NCBI RefSeq assembly: GCF_001592935.1
Contig: NZ_LRDB01000002.1
Span: forward strand, 186,001 to 250,000
Source: Roseivirga echinicomitans
GTDB lineage: Bacteria > Bacteroidota > Bacteroidia > Cytophagales > Cyclobacteriaceae
Length of the DNA: 64,000 nucleotides
Direction: 5' to 3'
Under the pieces are notes generated by a model. The model did not search any database. It worked only from the letters and a program-made list of their open reading frames with translations, and was not told where the DNA came from. This document shows, piece after piece, positions 47,836 through 57,692 of this stretch; position 1 is the stretch's first letter; the number at the start of each line of letters is the position of its first letter. The position numbers and the translations under genes were made by a program.

Positions 47836-48287
47836 TTATCGAGAATCCTGCGGTGGTAATTGATTTGTCCTAAATGGTAGTTTAAATGCCCTTGGAGGTG
47901 AATGAGAAAGAAAAGTGTGCTCATTTCCTTATTGTTGAAAATTCGTTGTGGGTAAGGATAGTTAAGTACAGATTCTGGAAGTCGTTGTAGGGTGTCGCTT
48001 ACCGTAGTTTTAGTTTCTTGAATTGAGTTTAGCAATTCTGTGCGACTCACATTCTTTCCTGAAAACTCAAAATCTCGGTTACGTTCATAACCTGTTTTCC
48101 CCAGAACTGCGCCTATGAAATGTTGTAAGTTTCCACAAATATGGAGTGCTAAGTTACCTGCGGTATTGGTGATTTGACCCTCTGTAATCCATAAATTTTC
48201 TTCTTTTGAATAGGATTCAACTTCATTAGAAAGGCGATCTAAATCTCGGCTAATTAATTCTGAAATGGATTGGGCTGCAATGCTCAT
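47832..48287 (-). CDS. DinB-like four-helix protein
   Basis: 151 aa. DinB/YfiT fold with metal-binding His pattern: LALHICGNLQHFIG, and HLQGHLNYHLGQINYHRR near the C-terminus. Members include thiol-S-transferases such as bacillithiol enzymes and uncharacterised proteins. Overlaps both neighbours by 4 bp, so it is translationally coupled to murB and the phosphomutase. Confidence 0.85.
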   Translation of the reverse strand: MSIAAQSISELISRDLDRLSNEVESYSKEENLWITEGQITNTAGNLALHICGNLQHFIGAVLGKTGYERNRDFEFSGKNVSRTELLNSIQETKTTVSDTLQRLPESVLNYPYPQRIFNNKEMSTLFFLIHLQGHLNYHLGQINYHRRILDK

Positions 48288-49999
48288 AGGTGTAAAGATT
48301 TTTTGATGGTTTCAATTCTGGTTTCTAAAAACTGCTTGGTTTCATTAAAGTGAACGGCCGATGTAAGCGGAGTGTTTACGCTAATATAGAATTTGATTTT
48401 TGGTTCGGTACCAGAAGGTCTCGCTGATATTTTAGAACCATCTTCTAAATAGAATTGTAATACATTCGATTTTGGTTGGTCGATAGCTCTTTCAGCACTA
48501 GAAATCATGTCCTTTTCTATCAAACTTTGATAGTCCATGGTTTTAATCACTTTGCACCCAGCAATTGTGTCAGGGGTTTTTTCGCGCATATCCACCATCA
48601 TTTGCCTAATCTCATCAGCACCTTTCATTCCTTTTTTGGTCATTGAAACCAATGCTTCTAAATAGAAGCCATTTTCAACATAGATCTGCTTTAGAAGATC
48701 GAAAACCGACATGCCTTGATCTTTGGCCCAAGCACACATTTCAGCAAGCATGGCGCAGGAAGCAATTGCATCCTTATCGCGCACAAAATCACTGATCATG
48801 TAGCCGTAGCTTTCTTCACCACCGCCAATAAACTCCTTCTTGCCTTCTTCTTGTTTGATGAGTGCAGCAATGTATTTAAAGCCCGTCAGTGTTTCTGGGC
48901 AGTCGACTTCAAACTTCTCCGCAATACGGGTAAGTAAATCGGTGGTCACAATGGTTTTAATAATCATTTGATTACCATTGAGTTTCCCATTTTCTTTCCA
49001 CTTTCTCAGCAAGTAGTAAACTAAAAGGCTAGCGGCCTGATTTCCATTGAGCAATTCAAATTCACCTTGATCATTTTTAGCGGCCATCCCCACACGGTCG
49101 GCATCAGGATCGGTGGCCATAACAAGGTCGGCATCCAGTTCCTTCGCTTTGATCAGTGCCAAAGTCATCGCTTCCTGCTCCTCAGGGTTTGGATAAATTA
49201 CGGTAGGGAAATTCCCATTGGGTTCGGCTTGTTCTTCAACAACAAATACGTTTTCAAAGCCTTTTCGCTTCAGGATTTCTGGTACCAAAGTAATGCCTGT
49301 TCCATGAATAGGAGAGAACACAATTTTGAGGTCTTTCTGGTTTTTAATGGCTTCTGGCGCCAAGGTTAATTCTTTAATGGCCGAAAGGTATTTTTCATCC
49401 AGTTCAGCACCAATCAATTCGATTTTAGAATCGTCCTTTTCAAACTTCACGGCCTCAATTCCAGCAATGGCTTGCACTTCAGCTATGATGTTTTTATCGT
49501 GAGGAGCAATTACTTGTGCCCCATCGTCCCAATAGGCTTTATAGCCATTGTATTCTTTCGGATTATGTGAAGCCGTGAGGACCACGCCACTTTGACACCC
49601 TAATTCCCTAATGGCAAATGAAAGCTCTGGCGTTGGGCGAAGACTTTCGAAAAGGTACACATAGATCCCATTGGCAGAGAAAACCGCAGCGGTAGTCTCG
49701 GCAAAATACCTGCTATTATTACGGCTATCATGTGCTATGGCTACTTTTATGACTTCATTTGGAAAGGCTTTGATCAAGTAATTGGCTAAGCCTTGGGTGG
49801 TCATTCCTATTGTGTATTTGTTGATTCGGTTAGAGCCTACGCCCATGATACCCCTTAAACCCCCAGTGCCAAATTCTAGATCTTTATAAAAAGCCTCATT
49901 TAAATCTTCTTCTGAAAGCGAACGAATAGCCGTTTTACTCGCTTCGTCTATGCTGCTGTTTAACCAAATATTAACCTTGTCTTGAATGTTGGTTACCAT
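48284..49999 (-). CDS. Phosphoglucomutase / phosphomannomutase
   Basis: 571 aa. Alpha-D-phosphohexomutase with the phosphoserine loop TASHNPKEYNGYK, Mg2+ loop DPDADRVGMA, sugar-binding GGGEESYGY, and phosphate-binding RPSGTEPKIKFY. Length (~570) fits PgcA-type phosphoglucomutases. Makes glucose-1-phosphate for cell-wall and polysaccharide precursors, consistent with the murB operon. Confidence 0.94.
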   Translation of the reverse strand: MVTNIQDKVNIWLNSSIDEASKTAIRSLSEEDLNEAFYKDLEFGTGGLRGIMGVGSNRINKYTIGMTTQGLANYLIKAFPNEVIKVAIAHDSRNNSRYFAETTAAVFSANGIYVYLFESLRPTPELSFAIRELGCQSGVVLTASHNPKEYNGYKAYWDDGAQVIAPHDKNIIAEVQAIAGIEAVKFEKDDSKIELIGAELDEKYLSAIKELTLAPEAIKNQKDLKIVFSPIHGTGITLVPEILKRKGFENVFVVEEQAEPNGNFPTVIYPNPEEQEAMTLALIKAKELDADLVMATDPDADRVGMAAKNDQGEFELLNGNQAASLLVYYLLRKWKENGKLNGNQMIIKTIVTTDLLTRIAEKFEVDCPETLTGFKYIAALIKQEEGKKEFIGGGEESYGYMISDFVRDKDAIASCAMLAEMCAWAKDQGMSVFDLLKQIYVENGFYLEALVSMTKKGMKGADEIRQMMVDMREKTPDTIAGCKVIKTMDYQSLIEKDMISSAERAIDQPKSNVLQFYLEDGSKISARPSGTEPKIKFYISVNTPLTSAVHFNETKQFLETRIETIKKSLHL

Positions 50000-50168
50000 A
50001 AATTAAGATGATAAGAAATATAGTGCCGTGTTAAGAAAGATACTGGGTAAAGTTAGTTTTTCTGACTGCTTTTAAAAAGGATTTCTACCAGTAGTAAACC
50101 TTTTCCTGTTATGCCTTGCATGTTTTAACTGATCTTACATTCTTTGTGCTACGCCTAGTATTTAGAAT

Positions 50169-50591
50169 ATGAATGTAGAAAAACTGAATGAAGATTTTGC
50201 TGCCATTGCAGAGAAAATCAATGAGTTAGACGACATGGATTACAGTGACGAACGCTACGATGATTTGGAGGAGCAACTCCATGATCTGGAAGATGCGTTT
50301 ATTGAAGAATTCGGGTCGGAATTAGAAGAAGCTATCGCTTTGGTGCATGATGAGTTTTGCCCAGACAATGATGTGCTTTTACCAATTGCTTATTTCGCTA
50401 AGAATTATGTTCGTTTGCAACGTAATAAAGAAGGTCAATATGGTTACGATGTTGAATTCGGAGAGGGAGTACCGGTAGAGGTAGATGATTTTCCGGACCA
50501 AGAAGTTAAACTGGTATTGGTGCCAGGCCCAACCCGTTTGTTGGTTACTGTGGGTGAAAATGCCAAACAAGAAGCTTGGAGAGCTAAATAA
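50169..50591 (+). CDS. Hypothetical acidic protein
   Basis: 140 aa, no signal. N-terminal half is an acidic helical segment (NELDDMDYSDERYDDLEEQL ...), C-terminal half is beta-rich (VRLQRNKEGQYGYDVEF, KLVLVPGPTRLLVTVG). Unrecognised, but its length and balanced composition, own terminator and host-like base use make it a real gene. Preceded by a 169-bp gap without a clear promoter box. Confidence 0.75.
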   Translation: MNVEKLNEDFAAIAEKINELDDMDYSDERYDDLEEQLHDLEDAFIEEFGSELEEAIALVHDEFCPDNDVLLPIAYFAKNYVRLQRNKEGQYGYDVEFGEGVPVEVDDFPDQEVKLVLVPGPTRLLVTVGENAKQEAWRAK

Positions 50592-50614
50592 TTAGCCTCT
50601 TTAATAATAGAATC

Positions 50615-50642
50615 AAAAAAGTCTGGCTTGCCAGACTTTTTT
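50615..50642. terminator. Bidirectional terminator
   Basis: Perfect stem AAAAAAGTCTGGC/GCCAGACTTTTTT with a TT loop, usable from both sides: for the hypothetical gene ending at 50591 and for the serB-serA fusion ending at 50661. Confidence 0.92.
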
Positions 50643-50660
50643 GATTTCAAGAAGGTTTAT

Positions 50661-52565
50661 TTAATACAGCATCCTGAATTTTATGGTGTGATCAATTTTC
50701 TTCAACGATTTGCTTAGCTCTTTGCCATATTGCTTATTAATGTCGGTAATCACATAACCAATGGCTTCATTCGTCTTTAGGTATTGACCCACAATGTTGG
50801 CGTCAAATTCAGCCAAAGTATTGTTGATCTTAGCCAAAACCCCAGGTCTGTTTTTATGGATATGAATGAGCCTGTGGGCATCTTTCAGTGGAGGTAAGGT
50901 AATATTTGGAAAATTGACACTATTCTCTGTATTTCCTGTGTTGATGTAATCCATGATTTTCCGAGGAACAAAATCAGCAATGTTTTCTTGCGCCTCCAAA
51001 GTGCTTCCGCCAATATGTGGCGTAAGTATGGTGTTGGGTAAACCCATGAGTTCCGAAGTAAAAGGATCGTTGTTGCTATTCGGTTCTTCTGGAAAAACGT
51101 CAACTCCCGCGCCAATGACTTTCCCGCTCAAGATGGCTTCTTTCAAAGCAAGGATATCAACCACTGGACCACGTGCCAAATTCAGAAAAATAACGCCATT
51201 CTTCATCATCTGAAAATGCTCACGAAGAAAGAAGTTTCCGTTTTCTGGTCGGCCATCAATATGAAGTGAAACCACATCCGCAACGGCCAATAGCTCCTCC
51301 ATTGTGTCGCATTTGGTGGCGTTGCCTAGTGCCAGTTTTTCAACCAGATCGTAATAGTAAACATCCATTCCAAGGTTTTCTGCCAAAACAGAAAGTTGTG
51401 CTCCAATACTTCCGTAACCAATAATGCCTAATTTTTTACCTCGAATTTCAAAGCTGTTTTTAGCCGTTTTCGACCAAATGCCTTGATGCATATCTCGGTT
51501 CTTATCAGAAATGCCCCGCATCAGGCTAATCATTTCGGCAATGGCCAATTCTACCACTGAACGTGTATTGCTAAACGGAGCATTAAAAACTGGGATTCCA
51601 GCCTCTAGCGCTGCCTCAATATCTATTTGGTTGGTGCCTATGCAGAAAGCACCAATGGCCATCAGTTTATCGGCTTCTCTAACCACTTTGGCTGTCACTT
51701 GTGTTTTTGATCTTAGGCCTAAAACGTGAATGCCTTTGATTTTCTTACAGAGCTCATCTTCGTCTAAACCTGCGGGATAGCTTTCAACGCTAAAGCCTTC
51801 TTCTTTTAATTTAGCCAGCGCATTAGGGTGAACACTTTCTAGCAAAAGCATTTTAATACGGTTTTTGGGGTAGGATAGGGCTCCGCTCATTTTTTTGTGG
51901 TACAAAATTTCGTCAAAACTTGGGGCGATGTGATCGGCATGTTTCTTTACAGGTTCGCGCTCTACATTTTCGGTATAAGCATAAAAGTTATTGGCCATTC
52001 CGGCTTGACGCACCTCGTAATCGGTGTAGCCATCGCCAATCATATTGATTTGACCTTTTAATTTTAGTGCTTCAATTTGCTTTACTTTCCCTCCATTTAT
52101 GGAAAGAACGTTGTTGCGGTTGAGGTCGATGATGTTACCTTCTTCGTCAAAAATCATGTCGTTGGCAAAAACATGATCGGCTTTAATGCCAAATTTGGTG
52201 ACTACGGGAACAATAAACTCCTTGAAGCCATTCGAAATAATGAAGGTGTCTTCAGGGTGCTCGTCAAAGAAAACTCTATTCCTTTCGATGGACTTTGAAA
52301 CCAGTTTTGACAGTCGGGAGATTAGCTCTGGAAGGTGTGCTCTGTTACCGTTTAATAACTGAATACGAGCAATGAGTGATTCACGTAGTGACATTTCACC
52401 CGCCATTCCTAAGTCGGTAATGTCTTTGATTTTCTGTAATCGAGTGTTCCTTTCTGGATGGTTCGAAAGCGAAATTTCTCCTAAAATATCAAGCGCTTCA
52501 ACTTTTGTAAACGTGCTGTCAAAATCGATTACAAAATATTGTTTTTCTTCCTCTTCAACCTTCAT
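50661..52565 (-). CDS. SerB-SerA fusion: phosphoserine phosphatase + phosphoglycerate dehydrogenase
   Basis: 634 aa. Residues ~1-225 form a HAD phosphoserine phosphatase: FVIDFDSTFTK with D14/D16, IISNGFKEF, and NMIGDGYTDYE. Residues ~235-550 are D-3-phosphoglycerate dehydrogenase: NAD loop LGIIGYGSIGAQ, FLNLARGPVV (catalytic Arg/Glu region) and LTPHIGGSTLEAQ (catalytic His). An ACT domain ends the chain (HIHKNRPGVLAKINNTLAEF region). Enzymes one and three of serine synthesis on one chain; SerC is not in the window. Shares a bidirectional terminator with the gene at 50169. Confidence 0.92.
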   Translation of the reverse strand: MKVEEEEKQYFVIDFDSTFTKVEALDILGEISLSNHPERNTRLQKIKDITDLGMAGEMSLRESLIARIQLLNGNRAHLPELISRLSKLVSKSIERNRVFFDEHPEDTFIISNGFKEFIVPVVTKFGIKADHVFANDMIFDEEGNIIDLNRNNVLSINGGKVKQIEALKLKGQINMIGDGYTDYEVRQAGMANNFYAYTENVEREPVKKHADHIAPSFDEILYHKKMSGALSYPKNRIKMLLLESVHPNALAKLKEEGFSVESYPAGLDEDELCKKIKGIHVLGLRSKTQVTAKVVREADKLMAIGAFCIGTNQIDIEAALEAGIPVFNAPFSNTRSVVELAIAEMISLMRGISDKNRDMHQGIWSKTAKNSFEIRGKKLGIIGYGSIGAQLSVLAENLGMDVYYYDLVEKLALGNATKCDTMEELLAVADVVSLHIDGRPENGNFFLREHFQMMKNGVIFLNLARGPVVDILALKEAILSGKVIGAGVDVFPEEPNSNNDPFTSELMGLPNTILTPHIGGSTLEAQENIADFVPRKIMDYINTGNTENSVNFPNITLPPLKDAHRLIHIHKNRPGVLAKINNTLAEFDANIVGQYLKTNEAIGYVITDINKQYGKELSKSLKKIDHTIKFRMLY

Positions 52566-52566
52566 T

Positions 52567-52923
52567 CTACTTTTTCCCTGAGATTAATTGCTTGCATTGG
52601 TTTCCGAAAACACCAGCTATTCCAGCAGCAATTCCACCGACAACTCCTGTAATCAGAAATAGTAAAAAGGTGTTCCCTTCTAATTGAAGAAGCACCGCTA
52701 TTTTCTTGGTCAAGGTAAAGTCGTTTGGTTGCGCCAGAAACCATGCGTTCACGACCCAAAGTAAGGCGATTGCCAAGAAGGGAACAAAGAAAGAAGAGGC
52801 CTTTTTTAGTCCTACAATGGCACCCATAGTAAAGCCAGCGATCATTACTGACCACCAAGGAAGAAAAAGGCTTAAAATAAAGGCAATAACAACAGTTAGA
52901 ATAATATTGATGAGCGTTTTCAT
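52567..52923 (-). CDS. Small membrane protein, unknown
   Basis: 118 aa with four hydrophobic stretches (INIILTVVIAFILSLFLPWW, VMIAGFTMGAIVGL, FFVPFLAIALLWVVNAW, FLLFLITGVVGGIAAGIAG). Start overlaps the stop of the upstream penicillin-acylase gene by one base (TAATG), so translation is coupled. One base separates it from the SerB-SerA gene's start. No family recognised. Confidence 0.75.
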   Translation of the reverse strand: MKTLINIILTVVIAFILSLFLPWWSVMIAGFTMGAIVGLKKASSFFVPFLAIALLWVVNAWFLAQPNDFTLTKKIAVLLQLEGNTFLLFLITGVVGGIAAGIAGVFGNQCKQLISGKK

Positions 52924-55349
52924 TACTTGGCAGGGCTTAGGTTTTGAGAAAAAAGGATACGGTCTGAAGCTTGGTCAGCTGATTTCATAAAGAAGAGTGG
53001 AATGTATTCTCCAGCGGTCCAGCGATCAATCATATTGTCATAGAATTTGCTACCTGGGTTTCCTGATTGTCCACCTGGGTAAATGCCAAAAGCATTGGGT
53101 TCATCTCCCAGCTCTACAATCATGCGCCAAGAAGGCCCATGATTTTGGCTTGTAGCGTTTACAATCCCTGAATTCCCACCAATCGGTAAGTTGAATCTAG
53201 AAAAGGCCGGTTGTGCTTGCAGCAAATGGCCAACGTAAGTGCCTTTGTAATCCATCCATTTTAAGGACTTCCCGGTTCTAGACTGCCAAACGGTGAGGTC
53301 TTGCACAGCATCTCTAAACGACTGGAAATAAAGATCTTTGGCGGTTTCTATTTCTGGGGTTTCTTTCCTGTCAAACCAAGCGTAATTTGGTTGATTTTTT
53401 AATAACCAGGTAGTTTGGTAGGCGCTTGGGCGATCTATACTAACATCTAGGTTGTAAAGTTCATCCCATGTCATTCGGTATAAGTTGCTCCACCATTTTT
53501 CCCATATCGTGGCTGCTTCAGCGTTTATGCTGCTATTAAAATCCCAATCTTCGATTGTAGAGAGCATTTGTGCTTCATTGGCAGTGAGTGAACTTCTGTC
53601 CATGCTGTCGAGCATGGTAGGGATCAATTCTGCTGCTTTTAGGCTGAAGGTATTGCTCTGTAGATCCTTAAAGTCTTGAACCCCAAACTTCTCTTTGCTT
53701 CTGAAAAAGTTGTTGATTACACGGTTGCGATAGGTTTCATAACCATCATCATATACATAGTAAGGATATTTTTCATCCGTAGGGTGTTGGTTGGCAGAAC
53801 TTACAAAACCCCTTTCAGGGTTTTTTACATAAGCATTCTGGTTTTGAGGAATGAACGCTTGCCATTCGTATCTAGAGTCTGATCCATCCATCAAGAACTT
53901 GCCTTGTTCTGCCCACTTATTGGCCAACTCGCCTTGCACCCAAAGGGCAATATCTCCTTCACGTGAAGCGAATACAAAGTTTTGCGCTGGTGCAGTGAAA
54001 TGCTTTAATGCTGCCGCATATTCATTATAGTTCTTTGCCTTATTTAAATCCAGAAAAGTCTGTTGGTTATTGTTGGGTAGATGACCTCCCCATTTCATAG
54101 CATAACCCACTTTTTCGCCATTTCCTTTGTGAGTATGGTCATAGGTTACAGGGCCGTAATGCGTATAAATAACCGTATCATACACAACAGGCTCTCCTTT
54201 TACTTTAATTTCTTCGATTACCTCCGTAGTTGCTCTCCAAGTATCATCATACTTGTACGCTTTTCTAGACGCATCTTGAAACTCAATTTTGTACCAATCT
54301 TTCACATCGCGTGTAGCATTGGTCACTCCCCAAGCTATGTTTTGATTGAAACCAATTATGACTCCTAATGCACCAGGAAGCGTAGCACCAAAAGTGTTTT
54401 TTTCAGGGGTGGCCAATTGCATTACATACCAGATGGAAGGTAAGTTGAGCTGAAGGTGTGGGTCGTTGGCTAAAATAGGGTTGCCTGAAACGGATTTAGC
54501 AGGAGAGATCGCCCAGTTGTTACTTCCGTTGTGTGGATTGGGTTTATCCATTGTCTCTTTAATGAAATCGCTAGGGAAATCAACATCAGGTTTTTCAACC
54601 TTTTCAACATCAAAACTACTCCAGTCCCTTTCTTGAGGAATTACAGGGTCTTGATCCGTATAAAATTCAGGGAACAGTAGATCGAAGGTTTCCTTCCCAA
54701 ATAGCTTTACAAAATTGGTGTTTTCTAAATCGGCATCGCCTCCCGCCAACATATCCGTCATGTACATCAGAAGGAGTGCGGTTTTCTTTGTCGTCCAAGG
54801 TTCTGGCTGATAGTCAAGTATTTTGTATTCCACAGGAAGCTCTCCTACACTCAAACTTTCTATGTATGCATTGATTCCGTCTCGATAGGCTTCAAGCAGT
54901 TTGACTTCTTCAGGATGCTTCATCATCTCTTTTAAAGCATTGTCAGCTCCAAAGCCCATTCCTTTTCTCCGTTGACCTCTGTCGTATTCAATGGCCGCTT
55001 CGCCAACTATCTCAGAGAGCCTGCCGCCCGAAGCAAAGGTTTGAAATTCTAGTTGCCAAAGGCGGTGTTGAGCTGTTATGTACCCCTGTGTCCTATAAAG
55101 GTCTTCATCATTTTGAGCAAACACATGCGGAATCAATGATTCATCATAATTCACAGTTACTGGATTTTTTAAGCCTGGGATTTTCAAGACCTCCTCTGCC
55201 ACATCAGATTCTGTAATTTCATTTTTCCAGAAACCTTGGTTCGGACTTAAAAACTTCCCCATAGGAGGGATATCCCCGAATTTAGTATTCAATCCATAGA
55301 AAATGCCAAGGGTAAAAAGTAGGCTGACTAAAAACTTAACAGACTTCAT
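52923..55349 (-). CDS. Penicillin acylase-family hydrolase
   Basis: 808 aa. N-terminal membrane or signal segment (VKFLVSLLFTLGIFYG). Ntn-hydrolase: the nucleophile Ser follows the propeptide in NGSNNWAIS, with the conserved ILANDPHLQL and GFNQNIAWGVTN. Alpha chain upstream (IPHVFAQNDEDLYRTQGYITA), so self-cleavage into two chains is expected. Substrates in this family range from beta-lactams to acyl-homoserine lactones (quorum quenching) and natural amides; not decidable here. Confidence 0.92.
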   Translation of the reverse strand: MKSVKFLVSLLFTLGIFYGLNTKFGDIPPMGKFLSPNQGFWKNEITESDVAEEVLKIPGLKNPVTVNYDESLIPHVFAQNDEDLYRTQGYITAQHRLWQLEFQTFASGGRLSEIVGEAAIEYDRGQRRKGMGFGADNALKEMMKHPEEVKLLEAYRDGINAYIESLSVGELPVEYKILDYQPEPWTTKKTALLLMYMTDMLAGGDADLENTNFVKLFGKETFDLLFPEFYTDQDPVIPQERDWSSFDVEKVEKPDVDFPSDFIKETMDKPNPHNGSNNWAISPAKSVSGNPILANDPHLQLNLPSIWYVMQLATPEKNTFGATLPGALGVIIGFNQNIAWGVTNATRDVKDWYKIEFQDASRKAYKYDDTWRATTEVIEEIKVKGEPVVYDTVIYTHYGPVTYDHTHKGNGEKVGYAMKWGGHLPNNNQQTFLDLNKAKNYNEYAAALKHFTAPAQNFVFASREGDIALWVQGELANKWAEQGKFLMDGSDSRYEWQAFIPQNQNAYVKNPERGFVSSANQHPTDEKYPYYVYDDGYETYRNRVINNFFRSKEKFGVQDFKDLQSNTFSLKAAELIPTMLDSMDRSSLTANEAQMLSTIEDWDFNSSINAEAATIWEKWWSNLYRMTWDELYNLDVSIDRPSAYQTTWLLKNQPNYAWFDRKETPEIETAKDLYFQSFRDAVQDLTVWQSRTGKSLKWMDYKGTYVGHLLQAQPAFSRFNLPIGGNSGIVNATSQNHGPSWRMIVELGDEPNAFGIYPGGQSGNPGSKFYDNMIDRWTAGEYIPLFFMKSADQASDRILFSQNLSPAK

Positions 55350-55450
55350 AAAGCAAGGAATTGATGTGTGTCTTAAATATAGGGGTTAATGTTGGAATCG
55401 GAAGAAGAGTGGTGCTCCAGTTTTGGCTCTTAATTGAAAATAGAACCATT

Positions 55451-56035
55451 ATGTCAGACAAAAAAAACATTCTACATTTGTCTAAACCTAAAGTTGTGAG
55501 AATATCCACTGAGATTGCTGAAAAAGCCAAAAGAATTAGAGCCATTATTTTCGATGTTGATGGGGTGCTTACAGATGGCCGCATCATTTATAATAATGAA
55601 GGCATGGAGTCTAAGGAATTCAATGTGAAAGACGGTCAAATCATCCAACATTTAAAGCTTCACGAGATATTAACTGGTGTTATTACCGGGCGTGATTCCC
55701 AAGTGGTAAGAAACCGTTGCAATGAATTAAAAATAGATTTTCATTACCATGGAGTAAAAAGAAAAGGAGAAAAATTTGAAGATGTATTGATGGAGTTTGG
55801 GTTGAACACGGAGGAAGTCGCCTTTATTGGTGATGACATAAACGATCTGCCTATCCTTACAAAATGTGGCTTAGCCGCAACACCAGCAGACGGACACTAC
55901 AAGGTGAAAGAGCATGTTGATCTAATTCTTCAGGCAAAAGGAGGCGAAGGGGCATTACGAGAATTGGCTGATTTGGTTTTGGAGACTAGAGGTTTTTATG
56001 AGTTAATTATTGAAAGACAGTTAAGAAATGAATAA
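55451..56035 (+). CDS. kdsC: KdsC-like 3-deoxy-manno-octulosonate 8-phosphate phosphatase
   Basis: 194 aa from the ATG at 55451; the 30-residue upstream extension overlaps the divergent gene's promoter region and lacks family similarity. HAD enzyme, C0 type without a cap: AIIFDVDGVLTDG with D35/D37, LTGVITGRDS, FIGDDINDLP, and the C-terminal GGEGALREL loop typical of KdsC. Dephosphorylates Kdo-8-P in lipopolysaccharide core synthesis. Overlaps kdsA by 8 bp. Confidence 0.92.
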   Translation: MSDKKNILHLSKPKVVRISTEIAEKAKRIRAIIFDVDGVLTDGRIIYNNEGMESKEFNVKDGQIIQHLKLHEILTGVITGRDSQVVRNRCNELKIDFHYHGVKRKGEKFEDVLMEFGLNTEEVAFIGDDINDLPILTKCGLAATPADGHYKVKEHVDLILQAKGGEGALRELADLVLETRGFYELIIERQLRNE

Positions 56036-56873
56036 GTTTGGAAAGGGGTTTCGCTTAAGTGACAACGTAGAAGTGGGGAACGGCAAGATGGTGCTGTTCT
56101 CTGGCCCATGCGCGGTTGAGAACTATGATATTTGTGCACAGATTGCAGAGACCTTAATAGCAATTTGTTCTGAACTGGACATCCAGTATGTATTTAAAGC
56201 TTCATTTGATAAAGCCAATAGAACCTCTGTTGATTCATTTAGATCAGTAGGGTTTGAAGGGGCTTTGGACGTACTAGCAAGGATCAAAGCAAATTATAAC
56301 GTACCAATAGTGACTGATATTCACGAATCATATCAAGCTTCTCCTGTGAGTGAAGTGGCGGATGCGTTGCAAATCCCGGCTTACCTGTGTAGGCAAACGG
56401 ACTTACTGGTTGCGGCTGGTAAAACGGGTAGGACGGTAAAAATAAAGCGAGGGCAATTCATGGCTGCTGAGGATATGGAATACGCAGTAAACAAGGTGAA
56501 GTCTACTGGTAATGAGAAAGTTTGTCTTACGGAACGGGGTGTATCCTTTGGCTATCATAACCTTGTAGTAGATATGCGCTCACTACCTGTTATGCGTCAG
56601 TTTGCTCCCGTTATTTTTGATGTAACACACAGTGTACAGCAACCCGGAGGGATGAATGGTAAGTCTGGAGGGCAGAGAGAATTTGCTCCTTATTTAGCTC
56701 GTGCAGCAGCAGCGACTGGCGTAGATGGCTTTTTTATTGAAACGCACCCTGATCCATCAAAAGCTTTAAGTGATGGGCCTAATTTGATTCCTTTAGATAA
56801 AATGAGAGACTTTATGAAGATGCTCAAAACTGGTTTTGAGTATGGGAATAGTCCTGATAATACCATACTTTAA
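56028..56873 (+). CDS. kdsA: Kdo-8-phosphate synthase
   Basis: 281 aa. Condenses arabinose-5-phosphate and phosphoenolpyruvate to Kdo-8-phosphate. Motifs: FSGPCAVEN, FKASFDKANRTS, VTDIHESYQ, LCRQTDLLVAAG, TERGVSFGYHNLVVDMR, DVTHSVQQPGG, and ETHPDPSKALSDGPN. Full length. Coupled to kdsC; together they supply the Kdo step upstream of LPS assembly. Confidence 0.97.
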   Translation: MNKFGKGFRLSDNVEVGNGKMVLFSGPCAVENYDICAQIAETLIAICSELDIQYVFKASFDKANRTSVDSFRSVGFEGALDVLARIKANYNVPIVTDIHESYQASPVSEVADALQIPAYLCRQTDLLVAAGKTGRTVKIKRGQFMAAEDMEYAVNKVKSTGNEKVCLTERGVSFGYHNLVVDMRSLPVMRQFAPVIFDVTHSVQQPGGMNGKSGGQREFAPYLARAAAATGVDGFFIETHPDPSKALSDGPNLIPLDKMRDFMKMLKTGFEYGNSPDNTIL

Positions 56874-56890
56874 TTGATTAAACTGAACAA

Positions 56891-57688
56891 ATGGTAAAGA
56901 AATTTCTCGGACTAGTTGTTTTAATAATTACAGTGTCTTCCTGCATTCCTAATGAGAATGTGATATTATTTCAGAACAAGGGGCCGGATGAAGCCCTTGA
57001 ATTAAACACACTGATTACGCCACCTAGGTCTGAGTATTATCTACAACCACGAGATATGTTGTCAATCAACTTTTTCTCCAATGTTGAGTTAGCTGTAGAA
57101 CCTTTTAGACAGTCAACTATTGATGTTTTAGGTGGAGGAGGCCAAGAAGGCGGTGGGCAACAATCATCGGGACAATCTTTTGTGATTGACAACAATGGCT
57201 ATTTATTAATAAATACTTTACAACCAGTTAAGGCCACTGGCCTAACAACAAAGGCACTTAAGGATAGTCTGGAGAAAATAATACGCAAGGAAAAAGGGAT
57301 CAGAGATATCTCAATAAATGTGAGCTTAGCAGGAATTCGATATACTACAACTGGCGAGATTGGAGGGGGGCAGCAACTGATTGCGGGTAGTGAGGCTAAT
57401 TTGATGGAAGCTATTGCTAATGCAGGGGGCTTAACTATCAACGCGGATCGCCAAAAGATGCAGTTGATAAGAAATTATGAGGGCGGTTTTAAAGTGCATG
57501 AGATTGATGTTACTCAGAGGAATTTGATGCTTACTGAGTTTTGGTATATTAAACCTGGGGATATTATTTATGCTCCCCCACTAAAATTACGTGAAATCGG
57601 GGCTGGTGATAATTTCATGTCCCAATTAGGAACTGTATTGGGGCTGATTTCAGCTGTGATTTTTTTATCTAGTTTGACTGGTAAATAA
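56891..57688 (+). CDS. Wza-like polysaccharide export lipoprotein
   Basis: 265 aa. Lipoprotein signal (TVSSCIPN, Cys ~18). Poly_export domain with LQPRDMLSINFF, IDNNGYLLINTL, and SLBB-like VSLAGIRYTTTGEIG and GDIIYAPP. C-terminal hydrophobic segment (TVLGLISAVIFLSSLTG) in place of a periplasm-to-outer-membrane helix. Forms the outer-membrane capsule channel, with the Wzc-like protein 4 bp downstream. Confidence 0.9.
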   Translation: MVKKFLGLVVLIITVSSCIPNENVILFQNKGPDEALELNTLITPPRSEYYLQPRDMLSINFFSNVELAVEPFRQSTIDVLGGGGQEGGGQQSSGQSFVIDNNGYLLINTLQPVKATGLTTKALKDSLEKIIRKEKGIRDISINVSLAGIRYTTTGEIGGGQQLIAGSEANLMEAIANAGGLTINADRQKMQLIRNYEGGFKVHEIDVTQRNLMLTEFWYIKPGDIIYAPPLKLREIGAGDNFMSQLGTVLGLISAVIFLSSLTGK

Positions 57689-57692
57689 TAGG

